64,000 bases of DNA from Clostridium sp. MSJ-8 (GCF_018918325.1 NZ_JAHLQH010000036.1:1-64000); one strand, 5' to 3'. Shown: positions 39,596 through 49,644, numbered from the stretch's first letter. Notes: generated by a model not told the origin, from the letters alone. Made by a program: numbers and translations.

Positions 39596-41659
39596 ATGGC
39601 TAAAGAAAAAAAGAAATGCACATATACACAGAATAGGGAATTATCATGGCTTAAATTTAATGAAAGAGTGTTAGAAGAAGCTGATGATAAGGAAGTTCCT
39701 CTTCTAGAACGATTATCTTTTAGTTCGATATTTATAAGTAATTTAGATGAATTTTTTATGATAAGAGTAGGAAGCTTATTCGATTTATCACTTGCTGAAA
39801 AATATGTCATAGATACTAAAACTGGTATGACACCAAAGGAACAATTAGATAAGATATATGAAGCAGTAAAACCATTTTATACTAAAAAGGATAACATACA
39901 TTTTCAGTTAGAAAATAAAATGAGATTTTTTGGCATATGTTCCTTATCAATAGAAGAACTTACTTTAGTAGAGAAAGAGTATATAAAGGATTATTTCTAC
40001 AATCAAATATTACCTATATTATCTCCTCAAATAGTTGATAAGTTACATCCTTTCCCATATTTCAACAATAAACTTATTCATATTGTAGCAATGTTAAAAA
40101 ATAAAAATAATTCAGTTTTGGGAATTGTTCCTATTCCAACTACATTACCGGAAGTTGTATTTTTGCCTGGAGATGGAATTAGATATATTCATACTGAAAA
40201 AATAATATTAGAATATGTTCAAGAAGTATTCGATATGTATAATGTAACAGAAAAAAATTATATATGTGTTACTAGAAATGCAGATATAAGTGCTGATGAT
40301 GAAGCATTTGATATAGATAATGATTTTAGATATTTAATGCAGAGATTATTATCTAAGAGAAAGAAAATGGCAGTAGTACGACTTGAAGCAGCATATCCTA
40401 TGAGTAAAAAATTCGAAGAATTTTTATGTGATAAATTTTCTATAAATAAAAAGCAGATATTTTATGTAAAATCACCAATGAAAATTCATTACATAGGAGA
40501 TATAAAGAATAAATTGTCATTAGAACTTAAGATGAATCTTACTTATCCTAAGTTTAAACCTCAATTACCTAGTGTAATTGATAATAATGAGAGTATTGTA
40601 GAGCAGATAAATAAAAAAGATTTATTATTATCATATCCATTTGAGAGCATGAAGCCTTTCTTAAATTTATTAAAAGAAGCTGCTAATGATCCAGATGTTG
40701 TATCAATAAAGATGTGTATATATAGATTATCTAAGAATTCTAGACTTATAGAATATTTATGTATGGCAGCAGAGAATGGAAAAGATGTTACAGTACTTAT
40801 AGAGCTTAGAGCTAGATTTGATGAACAAAATAATATAGACTGGTCAGAAAGGTTAGAAGAAGCAGGATGTAAAATAATGTATGGATTCGAAGGATTCAAA
40901 GTACATTCTAAAATATGTCTTATAACTAGAAAGGAACAACAAGATATATCTTATATAACATATATAGGAACTGGAAATTTCAACGAAAAAACTGCTGAAT
41001 TATATACAGATTTAGCACTTATTACTGCTAATAGAGAAATAGGTATGGATGCAGTAAACTTCTTTAAGAATATGGCTATATCTAATTTGAATGGTACATA
41101 TAAACAATTATTAGTTTCTCCATATGAACTTAAGAATAGAGTTATAGCACTTATAAAGAATGAAGCTAGAAAGAAAGAAAATGGTTCAATAATTATAAAA
41201 ATGAACTCAATTACAGATATAGATATAATACATGAACTTGCAAAGGCATCAGCTGCAGGTGTTAAGATACACCTTATAATACGTGGTATATGTTGTATAA
41301 TACCAGGAGTGGAGAAATATACTGAAAATATAACTGTAACAAGTATAGTTGGTAGATTCTTAGAACATTCTAGAATATATAGCTTTGGTACAGGAGAGGA
41401 CCAGAAGATATATATATCTTCAGCTGATTTTATGACAAGAAATACAGAAAAAAGAGTTGAGATAGCTTGCCCTATAAATGATGAGGAATTAAAGAAGAGA
41501 ATTAATCACATAATAGATGTTATTTTATCAGATAATTTAAAGGCAAGAGAATTACAATCTGATTGTAATTATAAGAAAATAGAGAATGATAAACCACTTA
41601 TTTCTAGTCAAGATGTTTTTATGCAAGAAGCTATAGAGTGTAATTATAGTGAAGAATAA
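39596..41659 (+). CDS. ppk1: polyphosphate kinase 1
   Basis: 687 residues with full PPK1 architecture: N-terminal domain opening NRELSWLKFNERVLEEA, head domain, and two phospholipase-D-like domains with VHSKICLI (the autophosphorylated His) and EHSRIYSF plus the DFMTRN motif. It makes polyphosphate from ATP. Co-transcription with ppx gives both synthesis and breakdown of polyphosphate. A hairpin with stem TCGCACT/AGTGCGA terminates the operon. Confidence 0.96.
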   Translation: MAKEKKKCTYTQNRELSWLKFNERVLEEADDKEVPLLERLSFSSIFISNLDEFFMIRVGSLFDLSLAEKYVIDTKTGMTPKEQLDKIYEAVKPFYTKKDNIHFQLENKMRFFGICSLSIEELTLVEKEYIKDYFYNQILPILSPQIVDKLHPFPYFNNKLIHIVAMLKNKNNSVLGIVPIPTTLPEVVFLPGDGIRYIHTEKIILEYVQEVFDMYNVTEKNYICVTRNADISADDEAFDIDNDFRYLMQRLLSKRKKMAVVRLEAAYPMSKKFEEFLCDKFSINKKQIFYVKSPMKIHYIGDIKNKLSLELKMNLTYPKFKPQLPSVIDNNESIVEQINKKDLLLSYPFESMKPFLNLLKEAANDPDVVSIKMCIYRLSKNSRLIEYLCMAAENGKDVTVLIELRARFDEQNNIDWSERLEEAGCKIMYGFEGFKVHSKICLITRKEQQDISYITYIGTGNFNEKTAELYTDLALITANREIGMDAVNFFKNMAISNLNGTYKQLLVSPYELKNRVIALIKNEARKKENGSIIIKMNSITDIDIIHELAKASAAGVKIHLIIRGICCIIPGVEKYTENITVTSIVGRFLEHSRIYSFGTGEDQKIYISSADFMTRNTEKRVEIACPINDEELKKRINHIIDVILSDNLKARELQSDCNYKKIENDKPLISSQDVFMQEAIECNYSEE

Positions 41660-41685
41660 AATATTTTTTTAGTTATAAAAGAAGA

Positions 41686-41723
41686 AGGGGCTGTCGCACT
41701 AAAAAATAGTGCGATGCCTTTTT
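41686..41723 (+). terminator. rho-independent terminator after ppk1
   Basis: AGG...TCGCACT (41694-41700), AAAAAAT loop, AGTGCGA (41708-41714)...CCTTTTT. It separates convergent ppk1 and the small membrane protein. Confidence 0.85.
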
Positions 41724-41775
41724 ATACCCAAAGTTCAGAAAGAACCGAACATACTGATACTATCCCCCTTTTTAA

Positions 41776-42330
41776 TTACATACCTAAATTAAAAGTTTTT
41801 TGTATTTCACAACCACTTTTGGCTTTAATTTTATTTTTTAATATCTTTAAATCCTCAAGAGATTCTACATCATAGCAATAACAACCATTTTCAGTATGAA
41901 TTCTTATGCTATAAGAATATCTTGTTCCAGTTAATACAATCTTTTTTATATCCTTATAATTGATTAATACACATGCATTTCTATTAATACCAATCAATCC
42001 AAGCTTTGACACATTTAATGTCTTTGATTTAATAATTGGATTATTATAGGAGTCTTGTATAATTTTTTTATCATTTTCATTTAAAGATTCAATCATATTT
42101 ATAAATTCTTTGTCTTCATTTCTATTAGAAAAATAGTATATACATATAATGGCTAATATTATTGCATTTACTAATATGTATATAATAAAATTTAAAGTAT
42201 CTCCAAATAATGCTTTATTATTTTTAATTACAAAAACAAAATTCAATATAATTATGGCTATGCTAAATACAGATGTAGTCATATATATTATGTTTTTTCT
42301 AGTTTTCATTAATTTTTTTATTTCTTCCAT
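41776..42330 (-). CDS. two-helix membrane protein of unknown function
   Basis: 184 residues. Two transmembrane helices (about 13-34 and 45-66), then a cytosolic domain of about 110 residues that alternates short beta strands (TLNVSKLGLIGIN, CVLINYKDIKKIVLTG, SIRIHTENGCYCYDV) and ends in a helix with KNKIKAKSG. That is similar in layout to YcxB-like or PH-like small membrane proteins. Start ATG 42330 is behind GAGGAG. No family could be assigned. Confidence 0.75.
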   Translation of the reverse strand: MEEIKKLMKTRKNIIYMTTSVFSIAIIILNFVFVIKNNKALFGDTLNFIIYILVNAIILAIICIYYFSNRNEDKEFINMIESLNENDKKIIQDSYNNPIIKSKTLNVSKLGLIGINRNACVLINYKDIKKIVLTGTRYSYSIRIHTENGCYCYDVESLEDLKILKNKIKAKSGCEIQKTFNLGM

Positions 42331-42622
42331 TTATCTGCTCCTCATATATTAGCTTTATTTATTTTTTTACCCAATATAAATCGTTGATTTCAATTATTAC
42401 TTTTATGAATTTACCTCCATAGTTTTATTATGACATTTTCTTGCAATAAGTAAATAATTTCAATATATAAATGTTAACAAGTTGGCAATATAAATATGAA
42501 AGTTAGAAAAAAGAATTTGCTAATATATATATATATGAAGAGTAAAGAATATGATATTATAAAAAGTGCATTTGGAAGTGAATGTTATATTGAGAAAAAA
42601 ATACAAGGGGGAATTAATAATT

Positions 42623-43309
42623 ATGAAATATAAAATTGCTGTTGTTGAAGATGAAGCTCCAATAAATGATATATTATCATCTGCATTAAAATCAGAAGGA
42701 TATAATGTATGTAGTGCTTTTTTAGGGGAAGAGGCTAGAAATATTTTACAAGGGGGAGATGTTGATTTAGTCTTGTTAGATGTTAATTTACCAGATGAAA
42801 GTGGATTTGATTTATGTAGATTTATTAATACAAAATACAAGATACCTATAATTATGTTAACAGCTAGAACAGATATAGTAGATAAGGTTCTTGGGTTAGA
42901 ATTAGGTGCTGATGATTATATAACTAAACCATTTCATATAAAGGAAGTTATGACAAGGGTAAAGGTAGCATTGAGAAGAGTATCTCAATATAAGGAGGAT
43001 ATTGTAGAGGATAGGACTATAAATTTAAAAAATAATATAAGAATAGATTTCGAAGGAAGAATTGTTTATAAGGGAGAGGAAGAAGTAAAGCTTAAACCTA
43101 AGGAATATGAGTTGTTACAATTTTTGGCACACAATAGGAATAAGGTATATTCAAGAGAAGAATTATTAAATAAAGTATGGGGATATGATTACTATGGAGA
43201 GCTTAGAACTGTGGATGTTCATGTAAGAAGATTAAGAAGTAAATTAGATGATGGTAAAAATGATTCTATAATAGAAACTGTCTTTGGAACAGGATATGTG
43301 TTGAGGTGA
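42623..43309 (+). CDS. OmpR-family response regulator
   Basis: 228 residues: receiver domain 1-120 with phospho-acceptor Asp53 (LVLLDVNLPDESG), the acidic pair VVEDEAP and conserved Lys in GADDYITKPF; C-terminal winged helix about 130-228 (LKPKEYELLQFLAHNRNKVYSREELL). ATG 42623 after ACAAGGGGG is the start; upstream in-frame codons from 42566 lack a ribosome binding site. It is followed 4 bp later by its sensor kinase. The 292-bp upstream gap is AT-rich and no clear promoter could be fixed. Confidence 0.95.
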   Translation: MKYKIAVVEDEAPINDILSSALKSEGYNVCSAFLGEEARNILQGGDVDLVLLDVNLPDESGFDLCRFINTKYKIPIIMLTARTDIVDKVLGLELGADDYITKPFHIKEVMTRVKVALRRVSQYKEDIVEDRTINLKNNIRIDFEGRIVYKGEEEVKLKPKEYELLQFLAHNRNKVYSREELLNKVWGYDYYGELRTVDVHVRRLRSKLDDGKNDSIIETVFGTGYVLR

Positions 43310-43313
43310 ATTA

Positions 43314-44729
43314 ATGAAGATAAAATATAAATTTATTATATGGCTTTCAATAGTATTAATAACATCTGGAGTAGTATTAAGTGTTATTCTTAATAAATCT
43401 ATAGTAATTAATATGGAATCTAATGTAAAAGAATATATGATAGAAACATCTACTAGTATAAGAGAATATGTTAAATATGAGTTGTTTATGAATAATTATA
43501 ATATTTCTGAAGAAGGTTGGGTAAAAGCTGCAGATGAAATAGTTAATTATGTAGCTATTAATTATAATTGCAATGTACAACTTACTGATATGAAGGGTAA
43601 TGTAATTGCTACAAAAGGTAATGAGAAATATAATGATGTTTTTGAAGAGTCAACAAAATCTGCATTAAAAGGAAAAGCAATAATTAATTTAAAATATAGT
43701 GAAAATACAGTAAATGGTATTTTATCATATCCAATATATATAAATAGTAAATACATAGGAGTATTAAATATAAGCAAAAGTTATAATGAAATTTATAGCT
43801 TTTATAAGAAAACTATGAAGAATGTAACAATAACAGAAGTGACTATATTTGTACTTATATTTATAATATCATATTTAATTACAAGAAAAATAACTAAGCC
43901 AATTATGCAATTAACAGAAGCAGTAATAAAAGTAGGCGAAGGAGATTATAGTGTAGCACTTAATGTAAAGACAAAAGATGAGGTTGGAATACTAGCAAGA
44001 GAATTCAATAATATGGAGAAAAAACTAAGTACTGAGAAGCAGAAAGTTGAGAAACTAGAAAATAGTAGAGTTGAATTTTTTAATAGAGTTACTCATGAAT
44101 TAAAAACACCATTAACATCTATAACAGGATATTCTGAGATGTTAATAGAAGGAATGGTGGAAGATGAAGAATTTAAGAAAAGAGCATTAAAAAGCATTTA
44201 TAATGAAAGTAATAGAATGCATGAGATGGTATTAGATTTAATAGAAGTATCTAAGGGATTATCATTTGTTAAAGAAGAGAAGCAGGCTATAAATATGTCT
44301 GAACTTATAACAGGTGTGTGCATGGATATGAGTATAAAAGCTAATAAATATTCGATATCAATTAATCACAATGTAAGTGAAGGTGAAGTTTATGGACAAG
44401 CTAATAAAATAAAGCAAGTCATAATAAATGTAATTGATAATGCAATAAAATATTCTATACCTGATGAAGATATATCAGTTAATTGTGATATACATAATGA
44501 TGAATATATTATTGAAGTAGCTAATAGGGGAGGACCAATAAGACAGGATATATATGATAAAATATTTGATCCTTTTGTAAAAAGTGATGAATCTAAAGAA
44601 AAATCAAGTAGAGGACTTGGCCTATATATATGTAGTGAAATAGTGAAAGAAAATGATGGTGATATATTTATTATAAATGGCGAAGTTGTACGAACTGTAA
44701 TTAAGTTTCCTTGTTATATTAAATTGTAA
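43314..44729 (+). CDS. membrane sensor histidine kinase
   Basis: 471 residues: transmembrane helices at about 8-28 and 165-190 enclosing an extracytoplasmic sensor of about 135 residues, HAMP about 192-243 (RKITKPIMQLTEAVIKVGEGDYS), HisKA with His261 in RVTHELKTPLTS, and HATPase_c with N box NVIDNAIKY and G motif SRGLGLYI. The signal is unknown. Partner of the response regulator immediately upstream; a lipoprotein gene follows and may share the unit. Confidence 0.94.
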   Translation: MKIKYKFIIWLSIVLITSGVVLSVILNKSIVINMESNVKEYMIETSTSIREYVKYELFMNNYNISEEGWVKAADEIVNYVAINYNCNVQLTDMKGNVIATKGNEKYNDVFEESTKSALKGKAIINLKYSENTVNGILSYPIYINSKYIGVLNISKSYNEIYSFYKKTMKNVTITEVTIFVLIFIISYLITRKITKPIMQLTEAVIKVGEGDYSVALNVKTKDEVGILAREFNNMEKKLSTEKQKVEKLENSRVEFFNRVTHELKTPLTSITGYSEMLIEGMVEDEEFKKRALKSIYNESNRMHEMVLDLIEVSKGLSFVKEEKQAINMSELITGVCMDMSIKANKYSISINHNVSEGEVYGQANKIKQVIINVIDNAIKYSIPDEDISVNCDIHNDEYIIEVANRGGPIRQDIYDKIFDPFVKSDESKEKSSRGLGLYICSEIVKENDGDIFIINGEVVRTVIKFPCYIKL

Positions 44730-44776
44730 TGAAAATATAGAAAATAAAAAATAGGTTAGGTTAGGAGGAAGTTTGA

Positions 44777-45757
44777 GTGAAAAATAAAGGAATATTAGTT
44801 GGAATAGCAATAATCTTTATAATTGCATTGGTAGGATGTAAGCCTAAAGATAGTAAAAGTGTTGTTTCTGATGATGTTAGTGCTGAATCTCAAGAGCAAG
44901 AAAGAGAAACAAAGAAAAGTATAGAGCTTGCAACTAATTATCTCAATGAGGGAAAGTATGATAAAGCAAAGGAAGAATATGAAAAGATTATAGCACAAAA
45001 TATTTTTAATGCTGAGATATATAAGGAAATAGAAAAAATATATATGGATAAAGGACGATATGATGATGCATATTATATAATAAGCATGGCTATAGCTAAT
45101 AATGTTGATGTAGAAAACATGAATAAAATACTTGATGAAATAAAATCGAAGTTTCCAGTAATAACATTAAACAATTCAATATATGTTGGAAATCAATTCT
45201 CATTGCCTACTAGTGTTTCTTTTGATGTAAATGGAGAAACAGTAGAAAAGGAAGTAAAATGGCAAAATAATTATGTTAATACAAGTATATTAGGAACTTA
45301 CACATATGAAGGTACGGTTGAAGCTTATGGGAGAAGTGTGCAGCAAGTTTTGGTTATAAATGAAAAGCCTGTAGATAAGTATGTCAATGAAGAACTAGGT
45401 TTTTCTATGATATTTCCTGATAATTGGAGTGGCAAATATGAGTTACGTGCGGAGACAGAACATATTCAGAGCTATTTAACTAATAATGAAGAAGCAATAA
45501 GAGAAGTAATAGTTTTATATAAAGGTGTAAATGGCTATGGACAAATCTTTAGGATAGTAGAACAAAATCCTGGTGATGAAAATCTAATTAATCCAGTTGA
45601 TGGTGCATTAAGCTATTTTATAGCAAAGGACAAGCCATATGTGGTAGGAACACCTACGGGATTAGGTTATGATGAAAATGCAACAGATTTTGAAGAATAT
45701 ATGAAACTCTATAATGAAGCAAAAGATGTAATAAACTCGATAGAAGTTTTACAATAG
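44777..45757 (+). CDS. lipoprotein with TPR and Ig-like segments
   Basis: 326 residues. A signal peptide ends in the lipobox ALVGC (Cys21), so the mature protein is lipid-anchored outside the membrane. Residues about 55-125 form two TPR-like units (ATNYLNEGKYDKAKEEYEKII, KIYMDKGRYDDAYYII), about 130-195 an Ig-like strand set, and the C-terminal 130 residues contain GFSMIFPDNWSGKYEL, a PsbP-like/stress lipoprotein pattern. Start is GTG 44777 behind TTAGGAGG. It may sense or respond to the stress signalled by the adjacent two-component system. Confidence 0.8.
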   Translation: MKNKGILVGIAIIFIIALVGCKPKDSKSVVSDDVSAESQEQERETKKSIELATNYLNEGKYDKAKEEYEKIIAQNIFNAEIYKEIEKIYMDKGRYDDAYYIISMAIANNVDVENMNKILDEIKSKFPVITLNNSIYVGNQFSLPTSVSFDVNGETVEKEVKWQNNYVNTSILGTYTYEGTVEAYGRSVQQVLVINEKPVDKYVNEELGFSMIFPDNWSGKYELRAETEHIQSYLTNNEEAIREVIVLYKGVNGYGQIFRIVEQNPGDENLINPVDGALSYFIAKDKPYVVGTPTGLGYDENATDFEEYMKLYNEAKDVINSIEVLQ

Positions 45758-45760
45758 ATA

Positions 45761-46489
45761 CTAATTCATATGCCCCCAATATTTGCGGGGCATATGTTGT
45801 TTCATACAACGAATATTACGGCGTTCTTCAATATTCACAGAATTATAGAAAGTTTTCCACAGTTTACTATATTCTATATCATAATTGTTGTTAATTTGTT
45901 TATAATTATCATAGTCGAAATGAGTTATTATAGAAGAATTTCCATTATATACAATAGCTAAACTTCGTTTTATGTCATGTATTATAAAGTACTGATCTGA
46001 GAACCTTTTTGTAAAATGTTTTTCAATAAGAGGAAGTATATTATATTCTGGTTCTATAGAACTATAATATCTTGCAGGACTGATTTCTTTAAATCTAATA
46101 AATCCAGTTAATAAATGAGCTTCATTAGTAACTTTTTTAGAATATCTATCAATTAATATTATAGTATCATTATTTTTTGCGAGATTAATCTTTATTCCGT
46201 ATTTATAACACAGTCTTAAATAATCTAAGATAACATTTTCTGCACCTTTTATGTCGCTCAAATAAACTAAATAAATATTTTCAAGAACGGATAAGTTTAG
46301 TTTTTCATTAATACTAGTATATACTCTTGTGAATTTGTCTATTTCGGTATCTATTGTTTTAGTTGTATTTAATAGTGAAGGAATAAAATTTATTTCCTTT
46401 ACTATGTTTATATGTTCTTTTGCAGGATAAGCATAGAATATAGCTGTAAGTAATCCTTCAAATGATCCATCATATATATAATCTTTCAT
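45761..46489 (-). CDS. putative DNA repair/metabolism protein, TIGR03915 type
   Basis: 242 residues. It matches the TIGR03915 pattern: YIYDGSFEGLLTAIFYAY at the N-terminus, a middle region SPARYYSSIEPEYNILPLIEKHFTKRFSDQ, and a C-terminal RCMKQHMPRKYWGHMN. This family is encoded next to the radical-SAM TIGR03916 protein and probably works with it in DNA modification or repair. Here the pair shares a promoter with an SOS box. A 10-bp inverted repeat CATATGCCCC/GGGGCATATG overlaps its last codons. Confidence 0.85.
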   Translation of the reverse strand: MKDYIYDGSFEGLLTAIFYAYPAKEHINIVKEINFIPSLLNTTKTIDTEIDKFTRVYTSINEKLNLSVLENIYLVYLSDIKGAENVILDYLRLCYKYGIKINLAKNNDTIILIDRYSKKVTNEAHLLTGFIRFKEISPARYYSSIEPEYNILPLIEKHFTKRFSDQYFIIHDIKRSLAIVYNGNSSIITHFDYDNYKQINNNYDIEYSKLWKTFYNSVNIEERRNIRCMKQHMPRKYWGHMN

Positions 46490-46558
46490 AAATTTATAAT
46501 CCTTTCTTCCTCTATAGGAAATTATATATAATTCTATATTTGTCTTGACGATATTTTT

Positions 46559-47902
46559 TTATATTTCACCAGTTATTGATGATGAGTTATCAGATAATAA
46601 ATACCTTTTATTGAATTTCATAAGGTTATTATTCATAAGATTTATTGGGGTGTTATCAAAAAAACTAAGTTGTTCTATATCTTCATCTACAAGATTAAGA
46701 TCAAATTTTGGTGTAAGAGCTCTTTTTATCTTGCAATCATCAAATTCAACAGCACCATGATATTTACCATTACAGGTAATGAAATATTGAGCTCTTTTAA
46801 GAACTATTCCTAATTTCTTTAAATCAGAGAAGTTTAGGTTGCATAGTCTTCTAGAACTAATTATCTTTTGTGCTCCTTTTATTCCTATACCAGGAATACG
46901 TATAAGCATATCATAGGGAGCTTTATTAATCTCAACCGGAAAGAGATCGAAGTTATTTAATGCATAAGTTGTCTTTGGGTCAAAATTAATATCAAAGTTA
47001 GGATTGTCCGCATTTAATAACTCAGAAGATTTAAAGCCATATACTCTAAGTAGCCAGTCACCTTGATATAATCTATGTTCACGTAATGTTGGTGGATTTT
47101 TAATGTTAGGAAGATTACCACCTGTATTCACAGGAGTATAGGCTGAATAATATACTCTCTTTAAATTAAATCTATTATATAAATTTTCAGATAATGTAAG
47201 TATGTTTAGATCATTATCCTTAGTTGCTCCAACTATGAGTTGAGTACTTTGGCCTGCAGGTACAAAATTATTAGAATGTCTGTAGTGTGATTTTTCATAT
47301 TTATTAGCAATAATATTATTTCTAATAAGTGCCATAGGCTTAAGAATATCATCTTTATTCTTCTCAGGGGCTAATAATTTAAGTGACGAAGATGAGGGCA
47401 ATTCTATGTTTACACTCATTCTGTCAGCATATAGACCAGCTTCTCTTATAAGGGCTTCATCAGCACCTGGAATAGCTTTAAGATGAATATACCCACCAAA
47501 GTTGTATTCTATACGTAATTTTTTTACTACTTGCAATAAAAGTTCCATAGTATGATTAGCATCTTTAATGATAGCAGAACTTAAGAATAAGCCTTCTATA
47601 TAATTACGGCGATAAAAATTGATTGTTAGGTTTATAATTTCATCAGGAGTGAAAGTTGCTCTTAAAACATCATTAGAACGTCGATTTATACAATAAGAAC
47701 AATCATATATACAACAATTAGTTAATAGTATCTTAAGAAGAGATATACATCTTCCATCAGGAGTAAAACTATGACATATACCACTTTTAGATACAGAGCC
47801 TAAGTTATTTTGGGAGGATTTTCTTGTTGAACCAGAAGAAGAACAAGATACATCGTATTTTGCAGCACCTGCTAATATTTCTAATTTTTTATTTAAATCC
47901 AT
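46559..47902 (-). CDS. putative DNA modification/repair radical-SAM protein, TIGR03916 type
   Basis: 447 residues. The radical-SAM cluster motif is CIYDCSYC (CX3CX2C, Cys64/68/71), with KAIPGADEALIREAG downstream. A C-terminal helix-hairpin-helix DNA-binding unit reads IRIPGIGIKGAQKIISSRR (about 347-365). Helix-hairpin-helix plus radical SAM and the paired TIGR03915 partner support a role on DNA, though the reaction is not established. The gene is downstream of a LexA-type box over its -35, so DNA damage likely induces it. Confidence 0.88.
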   Translation of the reverse strand: MDLNKKLEILAGAAKYDVSCSSSGSTRKSSQNNLGSVSKSGICHSFTPDGRCISLLKILLTNCCIYDCSYCINRRSNDVLRATFTPDEIINLTINFYRRNYIEGLFLSSAIIKDANHTMELLLQVVKKLRIEYNFGGYIHLKAIPGADEALIREAGLYADRMSVNIELPSSSSLKLLAPEKNKDDILKPMALIRNNIIANKYEKSHYRHSNNFVPAGQSTQLIVGATKDNDLNILTLSENLYNRFNLKRVYYSAYTPVNTGGNLPNIKNPPTLREHRLYQGDWLLRVYGFKSSELLNADNPNFDINFDPKTTYALNNFDLFPVEINKAPYDMLIRIPGIGIKGAQKIISSRRLCNLNFSDLKKLGIVLKRAQYFITCNGKYHGAVEFDDCKIKRALTPKFDLNLVDEDIEQLSFFDNTPINLMNNNLMKFNKRYLLSDNSSSITGEI

Positions 47903-47937
47903 ATAACTACACCTGCTTTAAGTTAATTTATGATAAT

Positions 47938-47972
47938 AGTATATAATAAAATAGCAAAAAGAACAAGTGTTC
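47938..47972 (-). promoter_or_regulatory. LexA (SOS) box over the promoter of the repair pair
   Basis: GAACAAGTGTTC (47961-47972) fits the Gram-positive LexA pattern GAAC-N4-GTTC. On the minus strand its TTGTTC forms the -35, followed by a 17-bp spacer and TATACT (complement 47938-47943), so LexA bound here would block polymerase. Confidence 0.75.
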
Positions 47973-47993
47973 GCTATAATGAATAATGTCAAA

Positions 47994-48026
47994 TGTATGC
48001 ATACAAAATAAATGTACCCGTACATT
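47994..48026 (+). promoter_or_regulatory. tandem palindromes upstream of pdxS
   Basis: TGTATGCATACA (47994-48005) and AATGTAC-CC-GTACATT (48011-48026), with centres 19 bp apart and sharing the half-site ATGTA. They abut a possible -35 TTGAAA (48026-48031) with TATTAT 17 bp on. A further AGTTAGCTAACT palindrome follows at 48068-48079. PdxR or another vitamin B6 regulator could bind; no regulator gene is adjacent. Confidence 0.45.
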
Positions 48027-48129
48027 TGAAAAAAACATATTTAGAATTTATTATAATAAACATCAGATAACAGTTAGCTAACTTTGTCAGTATTTTATTA
48101 CAAATGAATGACAGGGGGAAATTAAAAAA

Positions 48130-49011
48130 ATGAATAATACAGTAGAGAGAAAGAAAGTAAATAAAAATTTAGCTCAGATGTTAAAGGGCGGAGTAATAAT
48201 GGATGTTACTAACAAGGAAGAGGCAATAATAGCAGAAAAAGCAGGTGCATGTGCAGTTATGGCTTTAGAGAGAGTACCTTCAGATATAAGAAAAGAAGGT
48301 GGAGTTGCTAGAATGTCAGATCCTAAAATGATTAAAGAGATTCAAGAAGCAGTATCTATTCCTGTTATGGCAAAAGTAAGAATAGGACATTTTGTAGAAG
48401 CTCAAATATTAGAAGCTCTAAATATAGACTTTATTGATGAAAGTGAAGTATTAACACCTGCAGATGATAAATATCATATAAATAAAGAAGAATTCGAAGT
48501 TCCATTTGTATGTGGTGCAACAAATATAGGAGAAGCACTTAGAAGAATAGGTGAAGGTGCATCAATGATAAGAACAAAAGGTGAAGCAGGAACAGGAGAT
48601 GTTGTAAATGCAGTAACACACATGAGAACAATGACTAGCCAAATAAAAGAAATTCAAAAAGCTGATAAAGAAGAATTAATGACTATTGCGAAAAATTATG
48701 GAGCACCATATGATCTTGTTAAATATGTATGGGAAAATGGTAAGCTACCAGTTGTTAATTTTGCAGCAGGTGGTATAGCAACACCAGCAGATGCAGCATT
48801 AATGATGCAATTAGGTTGTGATGGAGTATTTGTTGGTTCTGGTATATTCAAGTCAGATAATCCAGAAAAGAGAGCAAAGGCTATAGTTCTTGCAACTACA
48901 TATTATAATGATCCAGCAAAATTAGCAGAAGTTTCAGAGGATTTGGGTGGTGCTATGTCTGGAATTAATGCTTCAGAAGTAAAAACACAATACGCAAAAA
49001 GAGGCTGGTAA
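48130..49011 (+). CDS. pdxS: pyridoxal 5'-phosphate synthase, lyase subunit PdxS
   Basis: 293 residues, a (beta/alpha)8 barrel. It shows the family blocks [33 protein letters not shown], catalytic Lys in [18 protein letters not shown] and the second Lys region. It forms PLP from ribose-5-phosphate (or ribulose-5-phosphate), glyceraldehyde-3-phosphate and ammonia delivered by PdxT. It is two bases upstream of pdxT in one operon. Confidence 0.97.
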   Translation: MNNTVERKKVNKNLAQMLKGGVIMDVTNKEEAIIAEKAGACAVMALERVPSDIRKEGGVARMSDPKMIKEIQEAVSIPVMAKVRIGHFVEAQILEALNIDFIDESEVLTPADDKYHINKEEFEVPFVCGATNIGEALRRIGEGASMIRTKGEAGTGDVVNAVTHMRTMTSQIKEIQKADKEELMTIAKNYGAPYDLVKYVWENGKLPVVNFAAGGIATPADAALMMQLGCDGVFVGSGIFKSDNPEKRAKAIVLATTYYNDPAKLAEVSEDLGGAMSGINASEVKTQYAKRGW

Positions 49012-49013
49012 TT

Positions 49014-49586
49014 ATGAATGTAGGAGTTCTAGCATTACAAGGTGGAGTTGAAGAACATGTTAATGCAATAGAGAAATTAGGTCACAAAGCTATATTGGTA
49101 AAAAAACAAGAAGATCTAAATAATATAGATGCAATAATATTACCAGGTGGCGAGAGTACAACTATGGGAAGATTATTAAGGGTAACAGGATTATTAGAAC
49201 CATTGAAGGATAAAATAAGAGAAGGATTGCCAACATGGGGAACTTGTGCAGGAATGATATTACTTGCAAAAGACATAGAGAATGATAGCAGGAAGCATTT
49301 AGAGCTTATGGATATATCAGTTAGAAGAAATGCATTTGGAACTCAGATAGACAGCTTTACAACAAAGAAGGTTATAGAAGATATTTCAGATAAAGAAATT
49401 GAAATGGTATTTATAAGAGCACCATTTATTGTAAGTGCAGGTGATGATGTTAAAGTATTAAGTGAAGTAGATGGAAATATAGTAGCTGCAAGAGAAAATA
49501 ATATTTTAGTAACATCATTTCATCCGGAATTAACTAACGATACAACTGTATTAGAGTATTTCTTAAATGAAAAAAGTTATTGTTAG
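49014..49586 (+). CDS. pdxT: pyridoxal 5'-phosphate synthase, glutaminase subunit PdxT
   Basis: 190 residues, class-I glutamine amidotransferase. The catalytic Cys is in [10 protein letters not shown], the oxyanion segment [13 protein letters not shown] precedes it, and the His-Glu pair is in SFHPELTND. It supplies ammonia to PdxS. A strong hairpin terminator follows. Confidence 0.97.
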   Translation: MNVGVLALQGGVEEHVNAIEKLGHKAILVKKQEDLNNIDAIILPGGESTTMGRLLRVTGLLEPLKDKIREGLPTWGTCAGMILLAKDIENDSRKHLELMDISVRRNAFGTQIDSFTTKKVIEDISDKEIEMVFIRAPFIVSAGDDVKVLSEVDGNIVAARENNILVTSFHPELTNDTTVLEYFLNEKSYC

Positions 49587-49609
49587 ATTTATAGAAAAGT
49601 AATGACTAA

Positions 49610-49644
49610 AAAAACGACGGCTTAATAAAGTCGTCGTTTTTTTT
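49610..49644 (+). terminator. bidirectional terminator
   Basis: AAACGACGG and TCGTCGTTTTTTTT form a GC-rich hairpin with a long T-run between convergent pdxT and greA. Confidence 0.9.

Noticed and set aside
42380-42430. Possible small minus-strand gene after GGAGG near 42410
   Set aside because: The GGAGG is followed by a 14-codon open frame without ATG, GTG or TTG at the right spacing; the nearby ATG frame stops after five codons.
45767-45796. CATATGCCCC/GGGGCATATG inverted repeat as a terminator
   Set aside because: It overlaps the last codons of the minus-strand gene and has no T-run on either side; it may be a weak processing hairpin but I do not call a terminator.
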